A stretch of 5,601 nucleotides of DNA, taken from NCBI GenBank assembly GCA_021809235.1, contig JAKBAG010000194.1, positions 1 to 5,601 on the forward strand, in the 5' to 3' direction. This document shows, in pieces, positions 1-5,601 of the stretch (positions are counted from its first letter, which is position 1; every line of letters begins with the position of its first letter). This DNA comes from Acidobacteriota bacterium (lineage in GTDB: Bacteria > Acidobacteriota > Terriglobia > Terriglobales > Acidobacteriaceae). A program made the translations under genes and the position numbers. The notes beneath the pieces were generated by a model. It ran no database searches. It was not told the DNA's origin and worked only from the letters and a program-made list of their open reading frames with translations.

Positions 1-607
1 GGACGGAAGCTTCCGCATCACCTCAAAATTTCTAGGCAATCTGTGGGAGGCGGAGATCGACCACTCGCCGCTGGACGTGGTGGGCTGGCACGGAAACTAT
101 GCGCCGTACAAGTACGATCTCGCTCTGTTTCAGTGCATCAATTCCGTCTCCTTTGACCATCCCGATCCTTCAATTTACACCGTGCTCAGCGCGCCATCCA
201 CGATAGCTGGAACGGCCAACTGTGATTTTGTCATCTTTCCGCCACGCTGGATGGTGGCCGAGCATACCTTCCGTCCTCCGTGGTTTCACCGTAATCTGAT
301 GAATGAATGCATGGGACTGATCTTTGGCGCCTACGATGCCAAAGCAGAAGGATTTGTACCTGGAGGCATGAGCCTGCATAACTGCATGGCCGGGCATGGT
401 CCGGATGCAGAAACCTTTGCCAAAGCCTCGGAAGCAGAGCTGAAGCCGCAATTCCTCGACAATACGCTGGCATTCATGTTCGAGACGCAACTTGTGTTGC
501 GTCCCACGCGCTGGGCAATGGAGACCCATATCCTGCAGCACGAATATTATGAGTGCTGGCAGGGGTTGAAGAAGCACTTCACTCCTCCCAGTAATGCAGC
601 GCACTGA
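1..607 (+). CDS. hmgA: Homogentisate 1,2-dioxygenase, C-terminal part (5' end outside window)
   Basis: This is the C-terminal 201 residues of homogentisate 1,2-dioxygenase, the non-haem Fe(II) cytoplasmic enzyme that opens the ring of homogentisate to maleylacetoacetate in Phe/Tyr catabolism. The reading frame is open from base 2 to the TGA at 605-607, so the gene starts upstream of the window; family members are about 430-445 residues, so roughly the first half is missing. Counting from the first full codon, the segment WHGNYAPYKYD (29-39) is characteristic. His53 in FDHPDPS matches the human catalytic base His292. His96 (FHRN), Glu102 (NECMG) and His132 (GHGPD) match the iron ligands His335, Glu341 and His371, and the spacings (43, 6 and 36 residues) are the same as in the human enzyme as I recall it. 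All catalytic residues seen here are intact. The end overlaps or abuts fahA, consistent with one operon. Identification is firm. Confidence 0.97.
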   Translation, partial: DGSFRITSKFLGNLWEAEIDHSPLDVVGWHGNYAPYKYDLALFQCINSVSFDHPDPSIYTVLSAPSTIAGTANCDFVIFPPRWMVAEHTFRPPWFHRNLMNECMGLIFGAYDAKAEGFVPGGMSLHNCMAGHGPDAETFAKASEAELKPQFLDNTLAFMFETQLVLRPTRWAMETHILQHEYYECWQGLKKHFTPPSNAAH

Positions 608-608
608 C

Positions 609-612
609 AGGA
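609..612 (+). promoter_or_regulatory. Ribosome binding site deciding the fahA start
   Basis: AGGA lies five bases before ATG 618 and just after the hmgA stop codon (605-607). The competing ATG at 594 is preceded by a pyrimidine-rich stretch (CACTTCACTCCTCCCAGTA) with no purine-rich site. The AGGA supports 618 as the start and suggests that ribosomes ending on hmgA could reinitiate on fahA. Confidence 0.55.
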
Positions 613-617
613 TCCCC

Positions 618-1925
618 ATGTCCTCTGATCGACGAAGCTGGATCGCATCCGCCAATGATCCCGACTGTGGATTCCCGCTCCTCAGCCTTCCGTGGAGTGT
701 CTTCAGCACGAACGCCGGTGAACATATCGGGATTGGCATTGGCGATCAGGTGCTGGATCTCCATGCCTGCGTCGAAAGCGGGCTGCTTTGCTCTCTCTCC
801 GATGCTGTTCAAGCAGCCTGTCGTGCACAGACGCTGAATGACCTGATGGCACTTGGGCCCACCGCCTGGCAATCCGTGCGGGATTGCATTACGGAATTCC
901 TTGCAGAGGACACGACAGATCGAGTGTCTATCGCCGCACGGTCACAGGTGGAAATGCTGCTCCAGTGGCAGTCGGAGATTCGCTTTGTGCTCCCAGCCGC
1001 CATCGGGGACTATACCGATTTTTATGCCTCGATGCATCATGCGCGCCGCGTTGGACAGCTCTTCCGGCCGCACAATCCACTGCTGCCGAACTATCCCTGG
1101 GTTCCCATCGGCTATCACGGTCGCGCCTCTTCGATTGTGCTCAGCGGCACTCCAATCCACCGGCCATGGGGACAGCAAAAACGCGTGGGGGACAAACCGG
1201 AATTTGCTCCCTCAGCGCGGCTGGACTATGAAGCTGAGATCGGCGTGTATATCGGCGAGGGAAATCCTTTGGGTACCCCCATTCCTGTTGATTCTGCCGA
1301 ATCGCACATCTTCGGGCTGTGTGTGCTTAATGACTGGTCGGCGCGTGACTTGCAAAGCTGGGAGTATCAGCCACTGGGACCTTTTCTTGCAAAAAGTTTT
1401 GCCACATCGGTTTCGCCCTGGATTGTGCCGCTGGCAGCGCTCGAATCCTATCGCGTACCAGGCCCGGAGCGCACAGCCGGAGATCCGGAACCACTGCCCT
1501 ATCTGCGTTCCAGCTCATGCGCCACGGATGGTATTCACCTGACAGTCAGCGTTTCTCTTTGCTCTGCCAAGATGCGCGATGAGCGAATCTCGCCGCTGGA
1601 GATCAGCCGTTCCAATCTGCGCTCACTGTATTGGAGCCTGCGTCAACTTATCACGCATCACGCCAGTAATGGTTGCAATCTGCGCCCGGGAGACCTGCTG
1701 GCTACCGGCACCATCTCCGGCCCGGATGCAGGCAGTGAAGGCTGCCTGCTGGAGCTGCAGGCCACCCGCGGCAAACTTCAGCTCCCCACCGGCGAAGTGC
1801 GCGATTTTCTTGAGGATGGCGATGAGGTTACGGTGCGCGCAGTGGCGGAAAGACCGGGAGCACCCCGCATCGAAGTGGGGCACTGTACAGCAATGGTGCT
1901 GCCTGCAGCCGCGTGCACTCCGTAA
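618..1925 (+). CDS. fahA: Fumarylacetoacetase
   Basis: The gene encodes fumarylacetoacetate hydrolase (435 residues from this start), which splits fumarylacetoacetate into fumarate and acetoacetate, the last step of the homogentisate pathway; it is cytoplasmic and metal-dependent. An N-terminal FAH domain (about residues 15-120) precedes the catalytic domain. Visible active-site residues are Asp134 in DYTDFY, His141 (the catalytic histidine, seven residues later as in mammalian FAH), Glu205 and Glu207 in LDYEAEIG, Asp239-Trp240 in LNDWSARD, Lys259 in FLAKSF, and probably Glu379 in LLEL. NGCNLRPGDLLATGTISGP (351-369) is a family hallmark. Length fits (human 419). An in-frame ATG at 594 would add eight residues and overlap hmgA by 14 bases, but it lacks a Shine-Dalgarno sequence, whereas ATG 618 has AGGA at 609-612. 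I therefore prefer 618, 10 bases after the hmgA stop. The gene is probably cotranscribed with hmgA. Confidence 0.96.
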   Translation: MSSDRRSWIASANDPDCGFPLLSLPWSVFSTNAGEHIGIGIGDQVLDLHACVESGLLCSLSDAVQAACRAQTLNDLMALGPTAWQSVRDCITEFLAEDTTDRVSIAARSQVEMLLQWQSEIRFVLPAAIGDYTDFYASMHHARRVGQLFRPHNPLLPNYPWVPIGYHGRASSIVLSGTPIHRPWGQQKRVGDKPEFAPSARLDYEAEIGVYIGEGNPLGTPIPVDSAESHIFGLCVLNDWSARDLQSWEYQPLGPFLAKSFATSVSPWIVPLAALESYRVPGPERTAGDPEPLPYLRSSSCATDGIHLTVSVSLCSAKMRDERISPLEISRSNLRSLYWSLRQLITHHASNGCNLRPGDLLATGTISGPDAGSEGCLLELQATRGKLQLPTGEVRDFLEDGDEVTVRAVAERPGAPRIEVGHCTAMVLPAAACTP

Positions 1926-1937
1926 CGCCCACTCGAC
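1926..1937. other. 12-base convergent junction between fahA and ubiD
   Basis: The TAA of fahA (1923-1925, + strand) and the TGA of ubiD (1938-1940, - strand) are separated by 12 bases. This gap has no inverted repeat and no room for a hairpin terminator, so each transcript probably runs into the other gene's 3' end before stopping. Confidence 0.8.
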
Positions 1938-3569
1938 TCAGCGATCAATCCCTAGCCGCTCCCAGATGCTGTCCACCCGTGCCCGCGTAGTGGCATCCAT
2001 CGTAAGCATCTCCGGCCATGGCCGGGTAAATCCTTCGCCGGCCCATTTGCGGGTGGCATCGATCCCCATCTTCGAGCCGTAATTCGGCAGGCGCGAGGCA
2101 TGATCGAGCGAATCCACCGGACCCATCGTAAATTGGATATCGCGTTCCGGATCAATGTTATTGGTGGTGCGCAGCACCACCTCGCCCAAATCCTGCACAT
2201 CGCAGTCCTCGTCCACAACCACAATGCACTTGGTAAACATCGCCTGACCAAGCGACCAGATCGCGTGCATCACCTTGCGCGCCTGGCCGGGATAACTTTT
2301 CCGGATCGAGACAATCATCAGGTTGTGAAACACGCCCTCCGGTGGCAGGCACACATCGACAATCTCAGGGATTGTCATCCGCATCATGGGCAGGAAAATT
2401 CGCTCGACCGCCTTGCCCATCCAGGCATCCTCCATCGGAGGCTTGCCCACGATGGTGGCAGCGTAGATGGGATGTCTGCGATGCGTTATGCACGTCAGAT
2501 GAAAGACAGGATAGGCATCCTGCATCGTGTAGAAGCCGGTGTGATCGCCGAACGGGCCTTCGGTGCGCAATTCTCCAAGCTCCACATAGCCTTCGAGCAC
2601 AATCTCCGCATGCGCGGGAACTTGCAGATCCACAGTCTCGCACTGCACCAGTTCCAACGGCTTTCCGCGGAGGAAGCCGGCAATCAGAAACTCCTCTACC
2701 TCCGGCGGTGCCGGCACTATGGCAGAAAATGTGGTTGCCGGATCGGTACCGATGGCCACCGCCACATCCATGCGTGATCCCCTGAGATTGCCGAAGCTCA
2801 CCTGCGGCAATCCGCCCGACGCGGACGGCAGGGCATAGGCGCCGCCCATTGTCTCTGCCATGGCAGCTACGCGTGCAGCGCCGGCGTTTCCGGATTCTGC
2901 TGTCGCAGCCGCGCGCAGCCCCTGCCGGTAATGCTCCGCAGCCACCTTCTGCCGCTGCCAGTGCATACCGGTTGTCTGCCCGTCATAGACCTGCATCCGA
3001 TACATGCCCACATTGCGACGGCCTGTCTTGGGATCGCGCGTATGGACACAGGGAAGAGTGATGAACGGACCTCCATCATGAGGCCAGCAGGTGAGTACAG
3101 GAAAGTCCAGCAGATTGAATCCCTCGCGCAGGATGACTTCCTTGCACGGGGCATCTTTCGCTGAAATGGTCTTCGGGAAGGCACTGGTCAACGCTCCCAG
3201 CTGTGGCAGCATCTTCAGCTTGTCCAGAATTCCTTCGGGCGCCTTCAGGTGCATGAGCGCTTCAATTCGCTCGGCAATGGCATCCAGTCGATCCACTTCG
3301 AGCGACATCGCCATCCGTCGCTCCGATCCAAACTGATTAATGAAGACGCGATGGCCAGGATGCCCTAAGATGTTTTCAAAGAGCAGCGCCGGTCCGCCAG
3401 CAGCCCATCCCTGGGCACCGGGAACGTCGCGTACGCCGCTGCCAGCCTTGCTGACGCGATTGGTGATTTCAGTGATCTCAAGCCGCGGGGAAACTGGTTC
3501 CTGTACCCGAAGCAGCTCCCCGGCACTGTCCAGCTTTGCAATCCATTGCCTCAGATCCTGATAAGCCAC
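1938..3569 (-). CDS. ubiD: UbiD-family prenyl-FMN-dependent decarboxylase
   Basis: This 543-residue protein belongs to the UbiD family, which reversibly decarboxylates aromatic or alpha,beta-unsaturated acids using prenylated FMN made by UbiX. The N-terminus (YQDLRQWIAKLDSAGELLRV, 3-22) and the blocks LEITEI, GGPALLFEN, APCKE and TCWPHD align with 4-hydroxy-3-polyprenylbenzoate decarboxylases. Asn186 and His203 with Glu322 (PAHAEIVLEG) fit the metal/cofactor ligands, Arg191 (GMYRMQ) is the conserved active-site arginine, and EGPFGDHTGFYT (from Glu337, with Asp342) is the catalytic signature. GSKMGIDATRKW (498-509) marks the C-terminal domain. It is longer than E. coli UbiD (about 497 residues), mostly through an Ala/Gly-rich insertion near 219-266. 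The GTG start has a strong Shine-Dalgarno sequence. Substrate is not proven: a quinone precursor (ubiquinone, or the menaquinone futalosine route) is the best guess, but other aromatic acids are possible. No ubiX is present here. Confidence 0.92.
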   Translation of the reverse strand: MAYQDLRQWIAKLDSAGELLRVQEPVSPRLEITEITNRVSKAGSGVRDVPGAQGWAAGGPALLFENILGHPGHRVFINQFGSERRMAMSLEVDRLDAIAERIEALMHLKAPEGILDKLKMLPQLGALTSAFPKTISAKDAPCKEVILREGFNLLDFPVLTCWPHDGGPFITLPCVHTRDPKTGRRNVGMYRMQVYDGQTTGMHWQRQKVAAEHYRQGLRAAATAESGNAGAARVAAMAETMGGAYALPSASGGLPQVSFGNLRGSRMDVAVAIGTDPATTFSAIVPAPPEVEEFLIAGFLRGKPLELVQCETVDLQVPAHAEIVLEGYVELGELRTEGPFGDHTGFYTMQDAYPVFHLTCITHRRHPIYAATIVGKPPMEDAWMGKAVERIFLPMMRMTIPEIVDVCLPPEGVFHNLMIVSIRKSYPGQARKVMHAIWSLGQAMFTKCIVVVDEDCDVQDLGEVVLRTTNNIDPERDIQFTMGPVDSLDHASRLPNYGSKMGIDATRKWAGEGFTRPWPEMLTMDATTRARVDSIWERLGIDR

Positions 3570-3645
3570 ATACCCCTCCGGTCATCACAGCCTTCTCTCT
3601 CCAGTGTAGCGAGGGCAGAGGAAGAGTGGCACGGTGCCGCGGGCC
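3570..3645 (-). other. 76-base gap between the DedA-rhodanese gene and ubiD
   Basis: Apart from the ubiD ribosome binding site, this gap holds only a very short palindrome (GGCACCGTGCC on the minus strand, 3638-3628) that is not followed by a T-run, so it does not look like a terminator. I find no convincing -35/-10 pair. Read-through from the upstream gene into ubiD is therefore plausible. Confidence 0.5.
3575..3579 (-). promoter_or_regulatory. Strong ribosome binding site for ubiD (GTG start)
   Basis: On the minus strand the sequence reads GGAGG, five bases of spacer (GGTAT), then GTG (3569-3567). This near-perfect Shine-Dalgarno supports the GTG start. An ATG overlapping it by one base (3571-3569) is in another frame, and the GTG frame begins with the conserved AYQDLR N-terminus. 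Confidence 0.75.
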
Positions 3646-4608
3646 TCAGGACGCAATCGTTTCCAGGGAAGACAACTCGACCGGCTCCAGCGGGTAGCCC
3701 ATATCCTTCCAGGCATCGAAGCCTCCACGCAGCGGACGCACCCGCTCAATCCCCTGCCGATGCAGGGCCATGGCTGTTTTAGCGGCGGTCGTCTCACTGG
3801 GGCAGGTGCAGAAAAGCACCACATCCCGATCATGGGGAATCTCCATGCTACGGCTTGTGATTTGATCCGGTGAAAGACGCATGGCTCCCGGCACGGTGAA
3901 CGGATCGGAGATGACCTCCAGTGGGTGACGCAAATCCACCACGTACACCGGATGACCATCGTCCATCATGGTCTTCAGCACGTCCGGTTCCAGACGCGCC
4001 GTGCGCAGGCGCCGCAGCAGCGACTCTCTGCGCCAGATGCGTGAGCCAAGGAACAACAGGATGCCAAGAAGAAGCAGCGCCCCGGCCACATGTCCCACGC
4101 GATCCAGTACTGTGGGATCGTGCATAAGCAGATCGCCGAAGAGGCGACCGCCCAGCAGCAATGTCAGTACCCAGATGGAGGCTCCGGCTACATCGAAAAG
4201 CAGGAACCGACGAAAACGCATTCCGGTCTGGCCAGCCACGGGTGGAGCGACAATCGACAAACCCGGCACAAACTTGGCAAACAGCAGAGTCCACGCACCG
4301 CGCCGCCCAAAGGATTCATGGGTGCGGCGCACGCAGGTGGTGGCCTCCAGCGAGAATTTGCAGACCAGCCGCAGGAGATGATGCCCGTAGCGTTTGCCCA
4401 GGAAAAACCAGCTGACATCTGCAACCATGCAGGCTGCCACTCCCGCGAAGAACGCGAGCGCAAAGTGCATATGCTCGGTAACGGACAAGGCACCGGCTGC
4501 CAGCAGAACGGGCGTGGCCGGAACAGGAAGACCCAACTGCTCCAGCAGGACCCAGCCAAACAGGAGCAGATAGCCATAGGAAATAAGGATTGTAGTAGGC
4601 AGGCCCAT
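3646..4608 (-). CDS. DedA/VTT-domain membrane protein fused to a rhodanese domain
   Basis: From the preferred ATG the protein has 320 residues. Residues 1-190 form a DedA/VTT (SNARE-associated) membrane domain: hydrophobic stretches lie near 7-25, 31-45, 48-70, 105-125, 133-155 and 172-190, with the motif FAKFVPGL (110-117) and then APPVAG. A basic linker (RIWRRESLLRRLRTAR, 190-205) suggests the C-terminal part is cytoplasmic. Residues about 207-307 form a rhodanese domain: VYVVDLRHPLEV (221-232), VPGAMRL, the active loop VVLFCTCPSET (263-273) with Cys267 and Cys269, and LRGGFDAWKDMGYPLE. Such DedA-rhodanese fusions occur in many bacteria, often annotated DedA/GlpE; their substrate is unknown to me. 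DedA proteins include undecaprenyl-phosphate transporters, but this one lacks key residues of that group (see findings). A GTG at 4686 would add 26 residues, but it has no Shine-Dalgarno and its extension is not membrane-like. Confidence 0.9.
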   Translation of the reverse strand: MGLPTTILISYGYLLLFGWVLLEQLGLPVPATPVLLAAGALSVTEHMHFALAFFAGVAACMVADVSWFFLGKRYGHHLLRLVCKFSLEATTCVRRTHESFGRRGAWTLLFAKFVPGLSIVAPPVAGQTGMRFRRFLLFDVAGASIWVLTLLLGGRLFGDLLMHDPTVLDRVGHVAGALLLLGILLFLGSRIWRRESLLRRLRTARLEPDVLKTMMDDGHPVYVVDLRHPLEVISDPFTVPGAMRLSPDQITSRSMEIPHDRDVVLFCTCPSETTAAKTAMALHRQGIERVRPLRGGFDAWKDMGYPLEPVELSSLETIAS

Positions 4609-4617
4609 CGAGAAATG

Positions 4618-4621
4618 CTCC
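4618..4621 (-). promoter_or_regulatory. Ribosome binding site deciding the DedA-rhodanese start
   Basis: On the minus strand GGAG lies nine bases before the ATG at 4608-4606. The alternative upstream GTG (4686-4684) has no purine-rich site, so this element supports the shorter protein beginning MGLPTTILIS. Confidence 0.6.
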
Positions 4622-4630
4622 GGCTGAATC

Positions 4631-4656
4631 GACAACTCAGAAAGCTTGTCTGAGCT
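4631..4656 (-). repeat. Inverted repeat with two overlapping alternative stems upstream of the DedA-rhodanese gene
   Basis: On the minus strand CTCAGA (4654-4649) and TCTGAG (4641-4636) form a six-base-pair stem around a seven-base loop (CAAGCTT); a G-U and an A-U pair can extend it by two. A second stem, GACAA (4650-4646) with TTGTC (4635-4631), uses part of the first, so the two exclude each other. The element ends about 10 bases before the GGAG ribosome binding site. No T-run follows. It could be an operator or a small leader structure, or chance. Confidence 0.3.
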
Positions 4657-4694
4657 TAGGATGCACCGATGCAGACAAAGATACACGAATGCTG

Positions 4695-4735
4695 AAAATC
4701 GGGGATTTCTCTCGAATCTGTGCCAGAATTCCCGA
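4695..4735 (-). terminator. Possible weak Rho-independent terminator after the PBP gene
   Basis: Just after the PBP stop codon, the minus strand has TCGGGAATT (4735-4727) facing AATCCCCGA (4707-4699), a nine-position stem with one mismatch, a 19-base loop, and then TTTT (4698-4695). The layout and position fit a terminator, but the long loop, the mismatch and the short T-run make it weak. It would partly separate the PBP gene from the DedA-rhodanese gene. Confidence 0.35.
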
Positions 4736-4737
4736 GC

Positions 4738-5601
4738 TTAGCGGCCGGGGTGGGTAGCGGCGCCCGTGGCGTTTATGGCCTCCAGCGGGGCTGAGTTATC
4801 AAAATAATGACTATCCCAGAGCGCGCGATAGAACTTTCCCGTCAGACCGGCTGCCAGAGGGCCATAGAGATCGCGCCCACCCTCCAGTAAAAAGACGGTC
4901 ACCATGGTGCCCCGTGGCGTATCCGAATAGGATGCAAACCAGCCAAATCGCGTACCCTGATCCGAACAGGTGCCCGTCTTTCCAAAGACTGGCAACTCAT
5001 GAAAGCTGGCCCGCAGAGAGCGTGCCGTCCCATATTCCACAGAACCAGCCATGCCATCCTGCATATCCGGGATGAAGCGCGCAATGGGCAACACACGCTT
5101 CACACGAGGGCGAAATGAGGCAATCTCCTGAGGTGATGTCGGATGTTGCAGATAGTACAGCGTTCCGTCGTTGGCTATCGCTGCCACGTAAGCGCCCAGT
5201 TGCAGCGGCGTCAGGGAGACTCCCTGTCCGAAGCTGCACATTCTGCCCACGCCACCTTCTGAAGCGGGAATCTCGTGGTCAGGATAGGTGCCCAGCTGCT
5301 CGCCGGCAATCCTGTACCCTGCCAGCTCGCCCAGGCCAAACATCCGTGCGTAGCGATGGACTCGCGCGAATCCAAGCTCGCGGCCCATCTCCTCAAAATA
5401 CAAATTGTTGGAGTGTGCCAGGGCTTCGGTCAAATTCATTCGAAATCCGCCCAGATTGACCATCGTATCGCGCGTAATCAACCCTTCCGACAAGGCAGCC
5501 ATACCGACGGTCAGCTTGATCGTGGAGCACGGTTCAGCCCCCGGCGAGAGGGCAATCTTCTGATTCACCATGGCGAGAATGCGACCGGTGGAGGCATCAA
5601 T
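4738..5601 (-). CDS. Penicillin-binding protein, transpeptidase domain (5' end outside window)
   Basis: This is the C-terminal 287 residues of a serine DD-transpeptidase that would cross-link peptidoglycan on the outer face of the cytoplasmic membrane. The frame stays open to the window edge and the first visible residues, IDASTGRILAM, match the usual start of a PBP transpeptidase domain, so the ATG at 5571 is internal. Counting from the first visible codon, the three active-site motifs are Ser26-Thr-Ile-Lys29 (SxxK), Ser64-Asn-Asn66 (SxN) and Lys208-Thr-Gly-Thr211 (KTGT). SFGQGVSLTPLQLGAYVAAI (123-142) is typical of class B PBPs. The spacing before SxxK and from SxxK to SxN is shorter than in well-known PBPs. 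The domains before this part, any membrane anchor and hence the exact class cannot be seen. A PBP-related serine beta-lactamase or sensor is less likely but not excluded. Confidence 0.88.
   Translation of the reverse strand: MDASTGRILAMVNQKIALSPGAEPCSTIKLTVGMAALSEGLITRDTMVNLGGFRMNLTEALAHSNNLYFEEMGRELGFARVHRYARMFGLGELAGYRIAGEQLGTYPDHEIPASEGGVGRMCSFGQGVSLTPLQLGAYVAAIANDGTLYYLQHPTSPQEIASFRPRVKRVLPIARFIPDMQDGMAGSVEYGTARSLRASFHELPVFGKTGTCSDQGTRFGWFASYSDTPRGTMVTVFLLEGGRDLYGPLAAGLTGKFYRALWDSHYFDNSAPLEAINATGAATHPGR

Larger units (their letters stand above)
4609..4737 (-). other. 129-base gap between the PBP and DedA-rhodanese genes
   Basis: Besides the possible terminator, the inverted repeat and the ribosome binding site listed separately, I see no small gene here. 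No clear sigma70-type promoter stands out; TTGTCT and TATCTT occur on the minus strand but not as a correctly spaced pair. A promoter for the DedA-rhodanese gene would be expected here if the terminator works. Confidence 0.5.

Noticed and set aside
170..739. A 189-codon minus-strand frame across the hmgA-fahA junction
   Set aside because: It is antisense to two clearly recognised enzymes and its product shows no domain or membrane pattern.
853..1542. A 229-codon + strand frame inside fahA in another phase
   Set aside because: The fahA frame carries all active-site motifs; the alternative product is a Cys/Arg-rich frame-shadow.
2100..2777. A 225-codon open frame on the + strand, opposite ubiD
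   Set aside because: It lies wholly antisense to a well-supported UbiD gene, its His/Arg-rich product resembles no family I know, and GC-rich genes often leave such open antisense frames.
3595..3612. TACACT on the minus strand as a -10 box for ubiD
   Set aside because: No -35-like hexamer lies at the proper distance upstream, and four matches out of six are common by chance.
3628..3638. GGCAC/GTGCC palindrome between the DedA-rhodanese gene and ubiD as a terminator
   Set aside because: The stem is at most four to five pairs with almost no loop, and no T-run follows on the minus strand.
3968..4653. Several + strand open frames opposite the DedA-rhodanese gene
   Set aside because: They are low-complexity, Arg/Ala/Gln-rich shadows of a convincing minus-strand gene.
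4609..4686. Longer DedA-rhodanese protein starting at GTG 4686
   Set aside because: There is no ribosome binding site, the added 26 residues are not membrane-like or typical of the family, and ATG 4608 has GGAG at good spacing.
1..5601. CRISPR arrays, tRNAs, insertion sequences, phage or defence genes
   Set aside because: I saw no regularly spaced repeats, tRNA-like cloverleaf, transposase motif or known defence domain on either strand.

Overview
The window is a dense bacterial chromosome segment of moderately high GC (estimated by eye, not computed). It has five protein-coding genes in two converging blocks and no gene-free stretch longer than about 130 bases. I see no tRNA, rRNA, CRISPR array, insertion sequence or phage gene. 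The gene content suggests a free-living heterotroph with a prenyl-quinone and peptidoglycan-type envelope. The sequence style (UbiD with an Ala/Gly-rich insertion, DedA-rhodanese fusion, HmgA-FahA pair) reminds me most of Acidobacteriota (Terriglobia/Acidobacteriaceae). That placement is an impression and not a demonstrated assignment.

Left block (+ strand, 1-1925): the 3' end of hmgA (homogentisate 1,2-dioxygenase, catalytic half with all iron ligands) is followed without a gap by fahA (fumarylacetoacetase). They are the ring-opening step and the final hydrolase of the homogentisate route of Phe/Tyr breakdown, which ends in fumarate and acetoacetate. The isomerase acting between them (maleylacetoacetate isomerase) is not in this window.

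Right block (- strand, 5601-1938, read right to left): the 3' part of a penicillin-binding-protein transpeptidase gene; a 129-base gap with a possible weak terminator and a small inverted repeat; a membrane protein joining a DedA/VTT domain to a C-terminal rhodanese domain; a 76-base gap; and a UbiD-family prenyl-FMN-dependent decarboxylase with a GTG start and a strong Shine-Dalgarno sequence. fahA and ubiD end tail to tail with only 12 bases between their stop codons.

The left pair is one catabolic unit. The right three share only an envelope/isoprenoid theme (peptidoglycan cross-linking, a possible lipid-carrier transporter fold, quinone-type decarboxylation); calling them one pathway would be speculation. 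I found no convincing new multi-gene system. The points most worth a second look are the DedA half lacking polar residues known to be essential in studied DedA proteins, the compact transpeptidase domain, the UbiD insertion, and the alternative hairpins upstream of the DedA-rhodanese gene.
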